From assembly GCF_025398255.1 (NCBI RefSeq), contig NZ_JAODNW010000026.1, positions 1 to 45,914 of the forward strand: DNA of 45,914 nt, written 5' to 3'. This DNA is from Chelativorans intermedius. GTDB lineage: Bacteria > Pseudomonadota > Alphaproteobacteria > Rhizobiales > Rhizobiaceae. Positions 1-8,857 of this stretch are shown piece after piece. The notes below the pieces were generated by a model, which had not been told where the DNA came from, searched no databases, and was given only the letters and a program-made list of their open reading frames with translations. Position numbers and translations under genes: made by a program. Position 1 is the stretch's first letter. The number at the start of each line of letters is the position of its first letter.

Positions 1-327
1 CAGACCGGCACACGCGTCGGCGAAACCACAATACCGGCCGCGATCACGCTTCACGAGGGGGATTTCGGCAGCAAGGCAGTGATCGTCCTGCGGGTCTTCA
101 AGACCTTTTCGGTCGATAGCGACCTCGCCTTCACGGTAGTCGAACGGCCCGCCATCGGCTCCGTCCTCGTGCTCGACCGCCCCGGCGATGAGGCCGAGCT
201 CGTCCATGTCGCGGCCAACAGTCAGGCCGCCGATGAATGGTTGTCGCGGAACGGCTATCCAAATGCCGTGGTCCGTGAGGTGACCGCCGACGAGGCCGCG
301 GCCGATCAGGTCGAGGGGAGGGCCGGC
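1..327 (+). other. In-frame coding segment upstream of the ABC ATPase (partial, unidentified)
   Basis: Frame 1 is open from the left edge and runs without a stop into the ABC ATPase at 328. The codons strongly prefer G or C at the third position, and the other two forward frames hit stops near 80 and 115. This segment of about 109 residues therefore looks like real protein. I do not recognise its family. Because no stop separates it from the ATPase, there are three readings. It may be an N-terminal domain fused to the transporter ATPase. It may be the end of an upstream gene that has lost its stop or carries a frameshift. Or it may be chance openness at high GC, with an ATPase starting at 328. 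A good ribosome-binding site before 328 favours an independent ATPase start. Confidence 0.5.
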
Positions 328-2067
328 ATGAGCGCACCGGTGCTCACCATCGAAAGCCTCTCCGTCGCCTTCGGGAGCCATGAGGCGGTGAAGGGACTCT
401 CCTTCGGCATTCGCGAGAGGGAGACGCTGGCACTGGTGGGCGAGTCGGGCTCGGGCAAGTCGGCCACCGCGCTTGCCGTCATGCGCCTCGTCGAGCGCGA
501 GGGCGGGCGCATCGCCGGTGGCCGCATCCTTCTTCACGACGAGGGGGAGGAGGATCTTGCCGCTCTGTCCGACAGCGCCATGCGTGCGGTGCGCGGGCGC
601 CTGGTTTCCATGGTCTTCCAGGAGCCGATGACCTCGCTCAATCCGGTCATGAAGATCGGCGAGCAGCTTGTGGAGGTTTTCATCCGCCACAGGAAGATGC
701 CGCGGCGGGCCGCCTTCGAGGCGGCACGCGAGGCGCTGGAGAACGTGCGCATTCCCGAGCCCGAACGTCGGCTCGGGCAATATCCGCACGAGCTTTCAGG
801 CGGGCTTCGTCAGCGGGTGATGATTGCCATCGCGCTTGCTTGCCGGCCGCGGCTGCTGATCGCCGACGAGCCGACGACGGCGCTCGACGTCACCACGCAG
901 GCCGAGATCCTGGCGCTTATAAGGAGCCTGCAGGAGGAGATCGGCATGGCCGTGCTCTTCATCACCCATGACATGGGCGTGGTGGCGGAGGTGGCCGACC
1001 GCGTGGTGGTGATGAGACAGGGCCGAAAGGAGGAGGAAGCGGATGTCGGCAACCTCTTCGCCCGCCCGCGGGCGGTCTATTCGCGCCAGCTCATGAACGC
1101 CACGCCGAAGCTCGGCTCCGGTGCGCCGCGCCTGCGCCATCCGCCCAGGCCCGTGCTGGAGGTCGAGGGGCTGACCACCTGCTTTGCCCTCGCGCGCGGG
1201 CTCTTCGGCCGCAAGCGCTCGCAAATCCGCGCTGTCAGCAACGCCTCGCTCACGGTGGGCGAGGGCGAGACGCTGGGGCTCGTGGGCGAATCGGGCTGCG
1301 GCAAGTCCACGCTCGCCCGCTCGATCCTGCGCCTCATCGAGCCTGCCGCGGGATCCGTGCGCCTTGCCGGGCGCGACATAATGCGGCTTTCGCGCGGGGA
1401 GCTGCGGGTCGCGCGCCGCGATGCGCAGATGGTTTTCCAGGATCCCTATGCCAGTCTTAATCCGCGCCTGCCGGTGAGCGAGCTCGTGACCGAGCCTGCG
1501 CGCATCCATGGCATCGTCAAGCCGCGCGAGATGCGCGACCTCGCGGCAAGTCTGGTCGAGAGGGTGGGGCTCGAAGCCGACGCTGTGGACCGTTTCCCGC
1601 ACCAGTTTTCCGGCGGCCAGCGCCAGCGGCTGGCGATCGCGCGGGCGCTGTCGGTCGGCCCGCGGCTGATCGTGGCCGACGAGCCGGTCTCGGCCCTCGA
1701 TGTCTCCATCGCGCGCCAGGTAACGGATCTCATGCTGGAGCTGCAGCGCGCGGAGAAGATGGCCTTCCTGTTCATCTCGCACGACATTGCCGTGGTCGAA
1801 CGGGTGAGCCACCGCGTTGCCGTCATGTATGACGGCGAGATCGTTGAGACGGGTCCGACGGAGTCGGTCCTCGGCAATCCGCAGCACGCCTACACGAAGC
1901 GTCTTCTCTCCGCCGTCCCGCGCCCCGATCCCGCCCGCCGCATGCGCCGTTCACCGTCGCTGGACGCGGCCCTGCCGCAGCTTGTCGCCAAGCCGGGGGA
2001 GGGCGGGCCGGCCCTGCCGCTTGTCGAACGCGCCCCCGGCCACTTCGTGCGTGTGGACGCGGCCTGA
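328..2067 (+). CDS. Peptide/nickel-type ABC transporter, double ATPase subunit (DppD-DppF fusion)
   Basis: This is a cytoplasmic ATPase of 579 residues that would power a dipeptide/oligopeptide-type importer; the permeases and binding protein would lie upstream, outside the window. It holds two nucleotide-binding domains in tandem. In domain 1, Walker A GESGSGKS is at residues 38-45, the signature LSGGL at 156-160, Walker B LLIADE at 176-181 and the switch His at about 214. In domain 2, Walker A GESGCGKS is at 320-327, FSGGQ at 427-431 and Walker B LIVADE at 447-452. Domain 1 has Leu in place of the usual Gln in its signature. The ATG at 328 is chosen because GAGGGGAG lies 7 bases before it, but the same frame is open to the left edge. 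The substrate cannot be read from this subunit. The neighbouring sulfolactate genes make an organic acid or sulfonate possible, which is only inference. The gene is convergent with the GntR gene. Confidence 0.88.
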   Translation: MSAPVLTIESLSVAFGSHEAVKGLSFGIRERETLALVGESGSGKSATALAVMRLVEREGGRIAGGRILLHDEGEEDLAALSDSAMRAVRGRLVSMVFQEPMTSLNPVMKIGEQLVEVFIRHRKMPRRAAFEAAREALENVRIPEPERRLGQYPHELSGGLRQRVMIAIALACRPRLLIADEPTTALDVTTQAEILALIRSLQEEIGMAVLFITHDMGVVAEVADRVVVMRQGRKEEEADVGNLFARPRAVYSRQLMNATPKLGSGAPRLRHPPRPVLEVEGLTTCFALARGLFGRKRSQIRAVSNASLTVGEGETLGLVGESGCGKSTLARSILRLIEPAAGSVRLAGRDIMRLSRGELRVARRDAQMVFQDPYASLNPRLPVSELVTEPARIHGIVKPREMRDLAASLVERVGLEADAVDRFPHQFSGGQRQRLAIARALSVGPRLIVADEPVSALDVSIARQVTDLMLELQRAEKMAFLFISHDIAVVERVSHRVAVMYDGEIVETGPTESVLGNPQHAYTKRLLSAVPRPDPARRMRRSPSLDAALPQLVAKPGEGGPALPLVERAPGHFVRVDAA

Positions 2068-2269
2068 GCGTTCTGCGCGGTGGGCATGAGCTGCAAGCGC
2101 GCTCCCCTGGCGGTTTTTCATCTGGCCCTTTGCCGAATGGCTGCCCTTGTTCACAAGAAAGCCGGTGCGCGCGGAAATGATCGAGGGGAGCGGCCGCTTC
2201 TCCGATCCGCCGTCGACCGCCGGCACCCCATCGGCCTCCCGGGGGATCGGGCCACCTGCAGCCGCAACC

Positions 2270-3004
2270 CTATTTCAGATCGGAAAGGTAGTGCGCCCGC
2301 TCGGTCAGGCAGCGCGAGATGCGCAGCTCGACGGGCTTGTGCTCCAGGTCGAAGGCGACGCGGGTGATCCTCAAGAGGGGTGTGCCGCGCTTGCAGCCCA
2401 GATGCCTGGCGTCCTCCGCGCTTGCCGCGATGGCCTTGATGCGCTCTGTGCCGCTACCGATGGTCAGGCCCCATCGCTCGGAGTACAGCCGGTAGACATT
2501 GTTCGGAATGTCGGTGAGCTTCTCGAAGCCGGGGAAGCGCCTTGCGGGCAGGGAGATGTATTCCACGATGAGGGGGTCTTCTCCGAGATAGCGCACACGT
2601 TCGATGCGCCACACGGAGGCGGTCGCGGCGATGTCCAGCGCCTCGGCCTCTTCCTTTTCTGCGCGCTGCTTGGTCCAGGACAGCACCCTGGAGGTCGGGA
2701 ATGTGCGCTCTCCCGTGTCGCGAACCAGACGGAAGAACTGGAAGAGGATGCGGCTTTCCTCCGGCGCGGCGACATAGGTGCCGTGCCCCTGTCGGCGGAT
2801 GAGCAGGTTCTCCGCGGTCATTGCGTTGAGGGCCTTCCGGATCGTGCCCTGGCTCACGCCGATTTCGCGGGCCAGCTCCATCTCCGAGGGAATGAGCTGG
2901 CCGGGCTGCCAGGAGCCTTCGATCAGCCGGCGTACGAGGCTTTCCTTGACCTGAAGATAAAGCGGGCGAAATCCCAGCGCCCGGGCGGGCGAAGCATCCG
3001 TCAT
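2270..3004 (-). CDS. GntR/HutC-family transcriptional regulator with UTRA domain
   Basis: The protein has 244 residues. Residues about 12-80 form a GntR winged helix (PSEMELAREIGVSQGTIRKAL), and the rest is a UTRA ligand-binding domain of the HutC type. The ATG at 3004 follows an AAAGGGAA ribosome-binding site; a longer reading from TTG at 3019 is less likely. It is divergent from suyA across about 135 bases that hold a -35-like TTGACA and a 14-bp dyad. It is therefore the likely local repressor of the sulfolactate operon, released by sulfolactate or a related metabolite. Family membership is clear; the effector and target are inferred from position. Confidence 0.88.
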   Translation of the reverse strand: MTDASPARALGFRPLYLQVKESLVRRLIEGSWQPGQLIPSEMELAREIGVSQGTIRKALNAMTAENLLIRRQGHGTYVAAPEESRILFQFFRLVRDTGERTFPTSRVLSWTKQRAEKEEAEALDIAATASVWRIERVRYLGEDPLIVEYISLPARRFPGFEKLTDIPNNVYRLYSERWGLTIGSGTERIKAIAASAEDARHLGCKRGTPLLRITRVAFDLEHKPVELRISRCLTERAHYLSDLK

Positions 3005-3052
3005 TTCCCTTTGCCCCAAATCACACCGTCACCCATTTTTAGCGCATCGATA

Positions 3053-3094
3053 TTGACATAGCTAGAATTTTATATCTTATGTCTTATACAAGAC
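3053..3094 (+). promoter_or_regulatory. Candidate promoter and GntR operator of the sulfolactate operon
   Basis: A perfect TTGACA lies at 3053-3058 in a strikingly AT-rich stretch. Downstream, at 3081-3094, is the dyad GTCTT-ATAC-AAGAC, with perfect 5-base arms around the expected -10/start region. The -10 itself is weak (CTTATG or TTATGT at 17-18 base spacing). A repressor bound to the dyad would block the promoter. The size and symmetry suit a GntR dimer. No other copy of the dyad was noticed. Confidence 0.5.
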
Positions 3095-3138
3095 TGTATT
3101 GCGCTCATCCCGCCCGCACCGTGTTTCAGGAGGTTTCC

Positions 3139-3426
3139 ATGGAGATCCCGCATCTGCTCGTTCACGAGCATGCCGACAATGTGGGGGTTGTCGTCGTCGA
3201 AGGGCTGACGGCCGGCACGAAGATGCTTTGCTGTGTCACCGCCGACAACTCGACCTTCGAGCTTGTGGCCAAGGCGGATGTGCCGATCGGGCACAAGATT
3301 GCGATCAGGGATCTGAAACAGGGCGATACGGCTATCAAATATGGCGAGGATATCGGGCGGATGATCGCCGATGTTGAACAGGGTGGGCATGTGCATGTCC
3401 ACAATCTCAAGACCAAACGCTGGTAG
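3139..3426 (+). CDS. suyA: (2R)-sulfolactate sulfo-lyase, small (alpha) subunit
   Basis: This is a 95-residue protein of the UxaA/altronate dehydratase N-terminal (SAF-like) family. With SuyB it forms the cytoplasmic lyase that splits (R)-3-sulfolactate into pyruvate and sulfite. It opens with PHLLVHEHADNVGVVVVEG and ends with HVHNLKTKRW, both typical of SuyA, and its length matches the family. The ATG at 3139 is preceded by a perfect AGGAGG at 3128-3133. An in-frame ATG at 3079 would add 20 unlikely residues and overlap the promoter dyad. suyB follows 12 bases later. Altronate or galactarate dehydratase subunits are the alternative reading, but the downstream slcC and comC argue for sulfolactate. 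Confidence 0.87.
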   Translation: MEIPHLLVHEHADNVGVVVVEGLTAGTKMLCCVTADNSTFELVAKADVPIGHKIAIRDLKQGDTAIKYGEDIGRMIADVEQGGHVHVHNLKTKRW

Positions 3427-3438
3427 GAGCGAAGGATC

Positions 3439-4620
3439 ATGGTCTCCAGATACTCCAACATGACCTTCATGGGCTATCGCCGCGACAACGGCCGGGTCGG
3501 CGTGCGCAACCACGTCGTCATTCTGCCGGTCGATGACATATCGAACGCCGCTTGCGAGGCGGTGGCCAACAACATCAAGGGGACGCTCGCCCTGCCGCAT
3601 GCCTATGGCCGGCTGCAGTTCGGAGAGGATCTCGAGCTGCATTTCCGCACCATGATCGGTACCGGGGCGAACCCGAACGTGGCCGCCGTCGTGGTCATCG
3701 GTATCGAGCCGGGCTGGACGCAGAAGATCGTCGATGGCATCGCCGAAACCGGCAAGCCCGTGGCCGGCTTTTCCATCGAGCAGAACGGCGACCTGAAGAC
3801 CATCATGGATGCCAGCCGCAAGGCCAAGGAGTTCGTGCACTATGCAACCGAGCTCCAGCGCGAGGAATGTCCGATCTCGGAGCTCTGGATTTCCACGAAA
3901 TGCGGCGAGAGCGACACGACGACCGGGCTCGGTTCCTGTCCGACGGTCGGCAATATGTATGACAAGCTGCTGCCCGAGGGCATCTATGGCTGTTTCGGCG
4001 AAACCTCCGAGATCACCGGCGCGGAGCACATCTGCAAGGCGCGGGCGATCAACGAGGAGGTGGGCGAGCGTTGGTACCGGATGTGGAAGGCCTATCAGGA
4101 AGAGGTGATCGAGCAGTTCAAGACCAACGACCTCTCCGAATCGCAGCCGACCAAGGGCAATATCGAGGGCGGACTGACGACCATCGAGGAGAAGGCGCTC
4201 GGCAACCTGGAAAAGATCGGCAAGACGTCGCGCTACATCGACATTCTCAAGCCGGCGGAGACGCCGAAATCGGGCAATGGCCTCTATTTCATGGACACCT
4301 CCTCGGCGGCGGCCGAATGTGTGACCCTGATGGCGGCGGGCGGTTATGTCGTCCATACCTTCCCCACCGGACAGGGCAACGTCATCGGCAATCCGATCGT
4401 GCCGGTCATCAAGATCACTGCCAACCCGCGCACCGTGCGCACCATGAGCGAGCACATCGACCTCGACGTGTCGGGCATTCTGCGGCGCGACATGACGATC
4501 GACGATGCCGGCGATGCGCTGATCGACATGATCGTGCGCACCTCGAACGGTCGCAACACGGCGGCGGAGGCGCTCGGCCACCGCGAATTCGTGATGACCA
4601 AGCTCTATCGCAGCGCATAG
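3439..4620 (+). CDS. suyB: (2R)-sulfolactate sulfo-lyase, large (beta) subunit
   Basis: This 393-residue protein is the catalytic large subunit of the UxaA/GarD C-terminal family. With SuyA it releases sulfite from (R)-sulfolactate. The family start [16 protein letters not shown], the [15 protein letters not shown] stretch and the [16 protein letters not shown] stretch near the end are all present. Its length matches known SuyB, which is shorter than the single-chain altronate dehydratases because the SAF domain is a separate gene here. The start follows AAGGA at 3432-3436. It is translated with suyA as a two-gene unit. An altronate/galactarate role cannot be excluded from the family alone; the cluster decides. 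Confidence 0.87.
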   Translation: MVSRYSNMTFMGYRRDNGRVGVRNHVVILPVDDISNAACEAVANNIKGTLALPHAYGRLQFGEDLELHFRTMIGTGANPNVAAVVVIGIEPGWTQKIVDGIAETGKPVAGFSIEQNGDLKTIMDASRKAKEFVHYATELQREECPISELWISTKCGESDTTTGLGSCPTVGNMYDKLLPEGIYGCFGETSEITGAEHICKARAINEEVGERWYRMWKAYQEEVIEQFKTNDLSESQPTKGNIEGGLTTIEEKALGNLEKIGKTSRYIDILKPAETPKSGNGLYFMDTSSAAAECVTLMAAGGYVVHTFPTGQGNVIGNPIVPVIKITANPRTVRTMSEHIDLDVSGILRRDMTIDDAGDALIDMIVRTSNGRNTAAEALGHREFVMTKLYRSA

Positions 4621-4813
4621 GCCCGCGGGGACGGATTGCCTTGGGAGCGATACCCTTCTGGTGTGTGGCCGAAAGGCTGTCCCTCGCTGCGACCGGCCAT
4701 TGGCGCCTTGCGGGCGGGCGTCTGCGCTCTCGCGGCGGTCCCTTGAGCGTTGCCCGGGGCAGGCCCCGAGCGCGGTTTTCCAGGCCAGGCCGGATCATGA
4801 CTCCGTGACCCCG

Positions 4814-5809
4814 ATGGGCGCTCTTCTTTCACATGTGCGGACCCTGGCGCCGGGGATCGGGACGGCACTGCTGATCGCCGCGGCGGCGAGCTTTGTGGCC
4901 GATACCTATGGCGGGCCGGTCATGCTGCTGGCGCTGCTCATCGGCATCGCCCTCAACTTCCTGTCCGAGGGCGAGAAGGTGGAGGCCGGGATTCGCTTCA
5001 CCTCCAAGTCCGTTCTCAAGCTCGGCGTCGCCCTCCTGGGACTCAGGATCGCGGCCAGCGATGTGGTGGCGCTCGGCGCAAGCACGGTGGTGGTCCTGGT
5101 CGTTGCCATGGCGATCACCATTCTTGCCGGCATGGCTCTCGTGCGCCTGCAGGGGCATACGCGGATCTTCGGCATTCTCATCGGCGGCGCGACGGCCATC
5201 TGTGGAGCCTCCGCGGCCCTGGCGATCTCCTCGGTGCTTCCCGACGGGCCCGCCAAGCAGCAGCAGACGATCTTCACCGTGGTGGCGGTCACCACCCTTT
5301 CGACGATCGCCATGGTCATCTACCCCGTTTTTGCGGATCTGGCCGGTTTTGACGACCGGACCACAGGCATCTTTCTCGGTGCCACCATCCATGATGTCGC
5401 CCAGGTGGTGGGCTCCGGCTATGCCGTCAGCGAACTGGCCGGCGATACGGCCACCATCGTGAAGCTGTTCCGCGTGGCGATGCTGCTTCCCGTCGTCTTC
5501 CTGATCTCCGTGCTGCTGCGGGAGAAGGGGGCGGCTGCGGCCTCGGCCCGTCTGCCGCTGCCGCTGTTCGCGCTCGCCTTCGTTGCGATGGTCGCCCTGA
5601 ACTCGCTCGGGATCGTGCCCGAGGCGCTGCGCGAGCCGCTTGTCGCCCTCTCGCGCTGGTGCCTGGTTGCGGCAGTGGCGGCAATCGGGCTGACGACGTC
5701 CATAAAGGATATTCTGGAGATCGGCGGCACGGCCATCTATGCGGCGGTGGGAACCACCATCGTGCTTCTTGTCACGGTTATGGGCCTTTTGTTTGTCATT
5801 GGAGGATAG
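4814..5809 (+). CDS. YeiH/UPF0324-family membrane protein, probable sulfite/sulfate exporter
   Basis: The protein has 331 residues and about ten hydrophobic segments, of the YeiH (putative sulfate exporter) family. The family stretch GATAICGASAALAISSVL and the later FLGATIHDVAQVVGSGYAV are present. In the sulfolactate operon its likely job is to remove the sulfite released by SuyAB, or sulfate made from it, from the cytoplasm. The same family has been proposed as exporter in other sulfonate-degradation clusters. The start is uncertain: ATG at 4814 and GTG at 4805 both lack a strong ribosome-binding site, and a longer open frame from 4661 has no membrane-protein character. It lies about 190 bases after suyB and 3 bases before slcC, whose GGAGG is inside this gene. 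Confidence 0.85.
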   Translation: MGALLSHVRTLAPGIGTALLIAAAASFVADTYGGPVMLLALLIGIALNFLSEGEKVEAGIRFTSKSVLKLGVALLGLRIAASDVVALGASTVVVLVVAMAITILAGMALVRLQGHTRIFGILIGGATAICGASAALAISSVLPDGPAKQQQTIFTVVAVTTLSTIAMVIYPVFADLAGFDDRTTGIFLGATIHDVAQVVGSGYAVSELAGDTATIVKLFRVAMLLPVVFLISVLLREKGAAAASARLPLPLFALAFVAMVALNSLGIVPEALREPLVALSRWCLVAAVAAIGLTTSIKDILEIGGTAIYAAVGTTIVLLVTVMGLLFVIGG

Positions 5810-5812
5810 GCC

Positions 5813-6745
5813 ATGGCGGATGTGATCATCACGGAGTTCATGGACGAGGCGGCGGTGGAGCGCATCCGCGCGCGCTACGAGACGATCTATGATCCGAAGC
5901 TCGTCGATGCCGGCCAGGAATTGTTGAAGCGCCTCCCGCAGGCGCGCGCGCTCATCGTGCGCAATCGGACAGCGGTGAGGGGCGAGCTTCTGGCCGCGGC
6001 AGGCCGGCTTGAATGTGTCGGCCGCCTGGGGGTCGGCCTCGACAATATCGACGTCGATGCCTGCCGGGCGCGGGGAATCGCGGTCTATCCGGCAACCGGC
6101 GCGAACGACCTTTCCGTGGCCGAGTATGTGATGACTGCCGCGCTTCTTCTGCTGCGCGGGGCCTATGGCGCCACCGCCGTGGTGGCCGCCGGCGAATGGC
6201 CCCGGCAGCGCCTGATCGGGCGCGAGGTCTCCGGCAGGGTGATGGGGCTTGTGGGCTATGGCGCGATTGCGCGCGAGGTGGCCCGGCGGGCCGCGGCCTT
6301 CGGCATGGAGGTGATGGCCTTCGATCCCTTTCTTCCGGCGGGCGATGCGCGCTGGGCCGGCGCGCGCAGCGTGGCCTTCGATGAGCTTCTGGAGGCATCG
6401 CACGTCATCAGCCTGCATGTTCCGCTGAGCGAGGGGACGCGGCACATGATCGACGCCGGCGCGATCTCGAAAATGAGACGCGATGCCATCCTCATCAATG
6501 CAGCGCGCGGCGGCGTCGTCGACGAGCAGGCGCTTGCAGCCGCCCTGAGGGCGGGGCGCCTTGGCGGGGCCGCGCTCGATGTCTTCGAGGTCGAGCCGTT
6601 GACGGCGGATGCCGGCGCCGCATTCTCGGGTATCGACAATCTGATCCTGACGCCGCATATCGCGGGCGTTACCGAAGAATCGAATGTGCGGGTGTCCAAC
6701 CTTATTGCCGAGACGGTTCTTCACCACCTTGACGGAATGGCATGA
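5813..6745 (+). CDS. slcC: (S)-sulfolactate dehydrogenase, D-2-hydroxyacid dehydrogenase family
   Basis: This 310-residue NAD-dependent dehydrogenase of the D-isomer 2-hydroxyacid family should oxidise (S)-sulfolactate to sulfopyruvate. Visible features are RLGVGLDNID in the substrate domain and a GLVGYGAIAREVARR Rossmann loop near residue 142. The catalytic trio sits in NAARGGVVDE (Arg), VFEVEP (Glu) and TPHIAG (His). Length matches SlcC. The stop overlaps the comC start by ATGA. Paired with ComC it would convert the (S) to the (R) enantiomer for SuyAB. Without the context it could be called a phosphoglycerate or hydroxypyruvate dehydrogenase; the operon makes SlcC the best name. Confidence 0.82.
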   Translation: MADVIITEFMDEAAVERIRARYETIYDPKLVDAGQELLKRLPQARALIVRNRTAVRGELLAAAGRLECVGRLGVGLDNIDVDACRARGIAVYPATGANDLSVAEYVMTAALLLLRGAYGATAVVAAGEWPRQRLIGREVSGRVMGLVGYGAIAREVARRAAAFGMEVMAFDPFLPAGDARWAGARSVAFDELLEASHVISLHVPLSEGTRHMIDAGAISKMRRDAILINAARGGVVDEQALAAALRAGRLGGAALDVFEVEPLTADAGAAFSGIDNLILTPHIAGVTEESNVRVSNLIAETVLHHLDGMA

Positions 6746-7743
6746 CCAGCGAACTCATAAGCATCGAAGCCGCCCACAAGCTGATCGTCGACGCGCTCGT
6801 GTCCAACGACACATCGCCGCAGAACGCGCGCAGTGTCGCCGATGCGTTGACGGGTGCCGAACTTGCGGGCCAGAGCGGGCACGGCCTGCGCCGCGTTCCC
6901 GCCTATGCGGCGCAGACGCGTGCAGGCAAGGTGAAGGGCCATGCCGTCCCCACGGCGCGGCGTGTGCGCCCCGGCGTGGTGCGCATCGACGCCGCCAACG
7001 GCTTTGCGTTTCCCGCCCTCGATCTGGCGGTGGGCGAGCTCGCCGAGCTTGCTCCGCAGCAGGGGATTGCAATGGCCGGCATTCATCGTTCGCATCACGC
7101 CGGTGTCGCGGGCCTGACGGTTGAGGCGCTGGCAAGGCGGGGGCTTGTCGGCCTGATGTTCGCCAACGCGCCCGCCGCGATGGCGCCATGGGGCGGCCGG
7201 AAGGCGCTGTTCGGGACGAACCCGATCGCTTTTGCCGCTCCGGTTGCCGGCGCCGAGCCGGTTGTCGTGGACGTTTCGCTTTCCAAGGTCGCGCGCGGCA
7301 AGCTGATGGCCGCCCGGCAGAAGAACATGGCGATCCCGGAGGGCTGGGCGCTCGACCCGGAGGGCAATCCGACCACGGACCCGGCGGCCGGCATGGCAGG
7401 CACGATGGTTCCGCTCGGCGATGCGAAGGGCACGGCGCTTGCGCTGATGGTCGAGCTTCTGTGCGCCGGGTTGACGGGCGCGAACTTTGCCTATGAGCAA
7501 TCCTCGTTCTTTGACGATGCCGGCGACCCGCCGGGCACCGGCCAGGCGTTGATCGCCGTCGATCCGCTGGCCTTCGGACCGGGTGCCACGGAGCGCTTTG
7601 CCGAAATGGTGCGCATGATCGACATGCAGGAAGGGGCGCGCGTGCCGGGCCATCGCCGCCGCGAGATTGCCGCGCGCGTGCGCGAGCGGGGGGTTGAAGT
7701 CGACACGTCCCTGCTTCATGAAATCAAGGCTTTGATCGTTTGA
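6742..7743 (+). CDS. comC: (R)-sulfolactate dehydrogenase, Ldh2/malate dehydrogenase family
   Basis: This 333-residue protein belongs to the Ldh2/ComC/YlbC oxidoreductase family, which has its own NAD(P)-binding fold and no classical Rossmann motif. The conserved ELAGQSGHGLRRVPAY, IHRSHHAGVAGL (probable catalytic His) and LFGTNPIAFAAP are all present. In this pathway it should reduce sulfopyruvate to (R)-sulfolactate, the substrate of SuyAB, so that SlcC plus ComC act as a two-step racemase. Translation is coupled to slcC by a 4-base overlap. A malate or ureidoglycolate dehydrogenase role is the alternative from family alone. Confidence 0.82.
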   Translation: MTSELISIEAAHKLIVDALVSNDTSPQNARSVADALTGAELAGQSGHGLRRVPAYAAQTRAGKVKGHAVPTARRVRPGVVRIDAANGFAFPALDLAVGELAELAPQQGIAMAGIHRSHHAGVAGLTVEALARRGLVGLMFANAPAAMAPWGGRKALFGTNPIAFAAPVAGAEPVVVDVSLSKVARGKLMAARQKNMAIPEGWALDPEGNPTTDPAAGMAGTMVPLGDAKGTALALMVELLCAGLTGANFAYEQSSFFDDAGDPPGTGQALIAVDPLAFGPGATERFAEMVRMIDMQEGARVPGHRRREIAARVRERGVEVDTSLLHEIKALIV

Positions 7744-7765
7744 GATGGACTGAAGGGTGGGTTCG

Positions 7766-8782
7766 GTGACGCGCGAGTTTTTCGGAAGGACTGCGGCTGG
7801 AGAGGTGGTCGAGCGTGTTGCCCTCAAGGGTGGCGGGCTCACCGCGCATGTGATGACGTGGGGGGCCGTCGTCCAGGATCTCAGGCTTGACGGCCATGAT
7901 GGCCCTCTGGTTCTGGGGTTCGAGCGCTTCGAGGACTATCCGGCCCATTCTCCCTATTTCGGGGCGATTGCCGGCCGCTGTGCCAACCGGATCAAAGGCG
8001 GGCGGTTCTCGATCGACGGTGTCGAACATCAGGCCGATACCAATTTTCTTGGGCGGCATCTCCTGCATGGTGGCCGGCAGGGGATCGGCAAGCGCGTGTG
8101 GACCATCGCTGCGCTCGGCGAGGATTTCGTTACGCTGACTCTTCGCGATCCCGACGGCACCATGGGCTTTCCTGGCGCTCTCGACATTTCCTGCACCTAC
8201 CGTCTGGCCGATGGCGGCCGTTTCATCGTCGATTTGCGCGCGCAAACGGATGCGCCGACGCTTTGCAACCTTGCCCATCATTCCTACTTCAACCTCGACG
8301 ATGGCGGGGCGGGCGACTGCCTCGATCACCTGGTGTCCATCGAGGCCGATGCCTACCTGCCGGTCGACCACGAGCTGATCCCGACGGGCGATGTTCTTGC
8401 GGTGAGGGAAACCGTGTTCGATTTCCGCAGGCTGCGGCCCATCCGGGCGATGAGCGAGGGGAGACCCCTCGCCTATGACCACAATTTCTGCCTGTCGGCG
8501 CAGCGAGGGCCCTTGCGCAATGTGGCAAGGGTGGAAGGTGGGCGCTCGGGCCTGTCCATGGAGGTCTGGACCACCGAGCCCGGGTTGCAGTTCTATACCG
8601 GCGAGAAGGTCGCAAGGGATGTGCCCGGCCTCGAAGGCCGCCGCTACCGGGCCTATGCGGGCTTCGCGATGGAGCCGCAAGTGTGGCCGGACTCACCCAA
8701 TCACCGCCATTTTCCGCAGGCCGTCCTGCGCCCTGGCGAGACCTTTCATCAGACGAGCGAATATCGGTTTTCCCGGCGCTGA
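7766..8782 (+). CDS. galM: Aldose 1-epimerase (mutarotase)
   Basis: This protein of about 338 residues belongs to the GalM family and interconverts alpha and beta anomers of free hexoses in the cytoplasm. The family motifs are present: GRCANRI near the start, the first His region GRHLLHGG, the catalytic His in NLAHHSYFNL, and the C-terminal GFAMEPQVWPDSPN carrying the probable catalytic Glu. The GTG at 7766 is preferred because GAAGGG lies 8 bases upstream; GTG at 7757 is also possible. It lies about 22 bases after comC on the same strand and looks co-transcribed. A sugar mutarotase has no obvious step in sulfolactate breakdown, so it may mark a link to sulfosugar metabolism or be an unrelated passenger. 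Confidence 0.85.
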   Translation: MTREFFGRTAAGEVVERVALKGGGLTAHVMTWGAVVQDLRLDGHDGPLVLGFERFEDYPAHSPYFGAIAGRCANRIKGGRFSIDGVEHQADTNFLGRHLLHGGRQGIGKRVWTIAALGEDFVTLTLRDPDGTMGFPGALDISCTYRLADGGRFIVDLRAQTDAPTLCNLAHHSYFNLDDGGAGDCLDHLVSIEADAYLPVDHELIPTGDVLAVRETVFDFRRLRPIRAMSEGRPLAYDHNFCLSAQRGPLRNVARVEGGRSGLSMEVWTTEPGLQFYTGEKVARDVPGLEGRRYRAYAGFAMEPQVWPDSPNHRHFPQAVLRPGETFHQTSEYRFSRR

Positions 8783-8857
8783 AGCACCGCACGGGAAACG
8801 CCCGGAAGACAGGGCATCTCGGAGAAGGCTTTTTGCCGCGGCCTGACCGGGCGTTGC

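Noticed and set aside
2147-3061. Plus-strand open frame opposite the GntR gene
   Set aside because: It is antisense to a clear GntR/UTRA protein and has no family features.
4829-6727. Long minus-strand open frame (632 codons) across the exporter and slcC
   Set aside because: It is the antisense shadow of two well-matched plus-strand genes; its product is His/Arg/Gly-rich with no family features.
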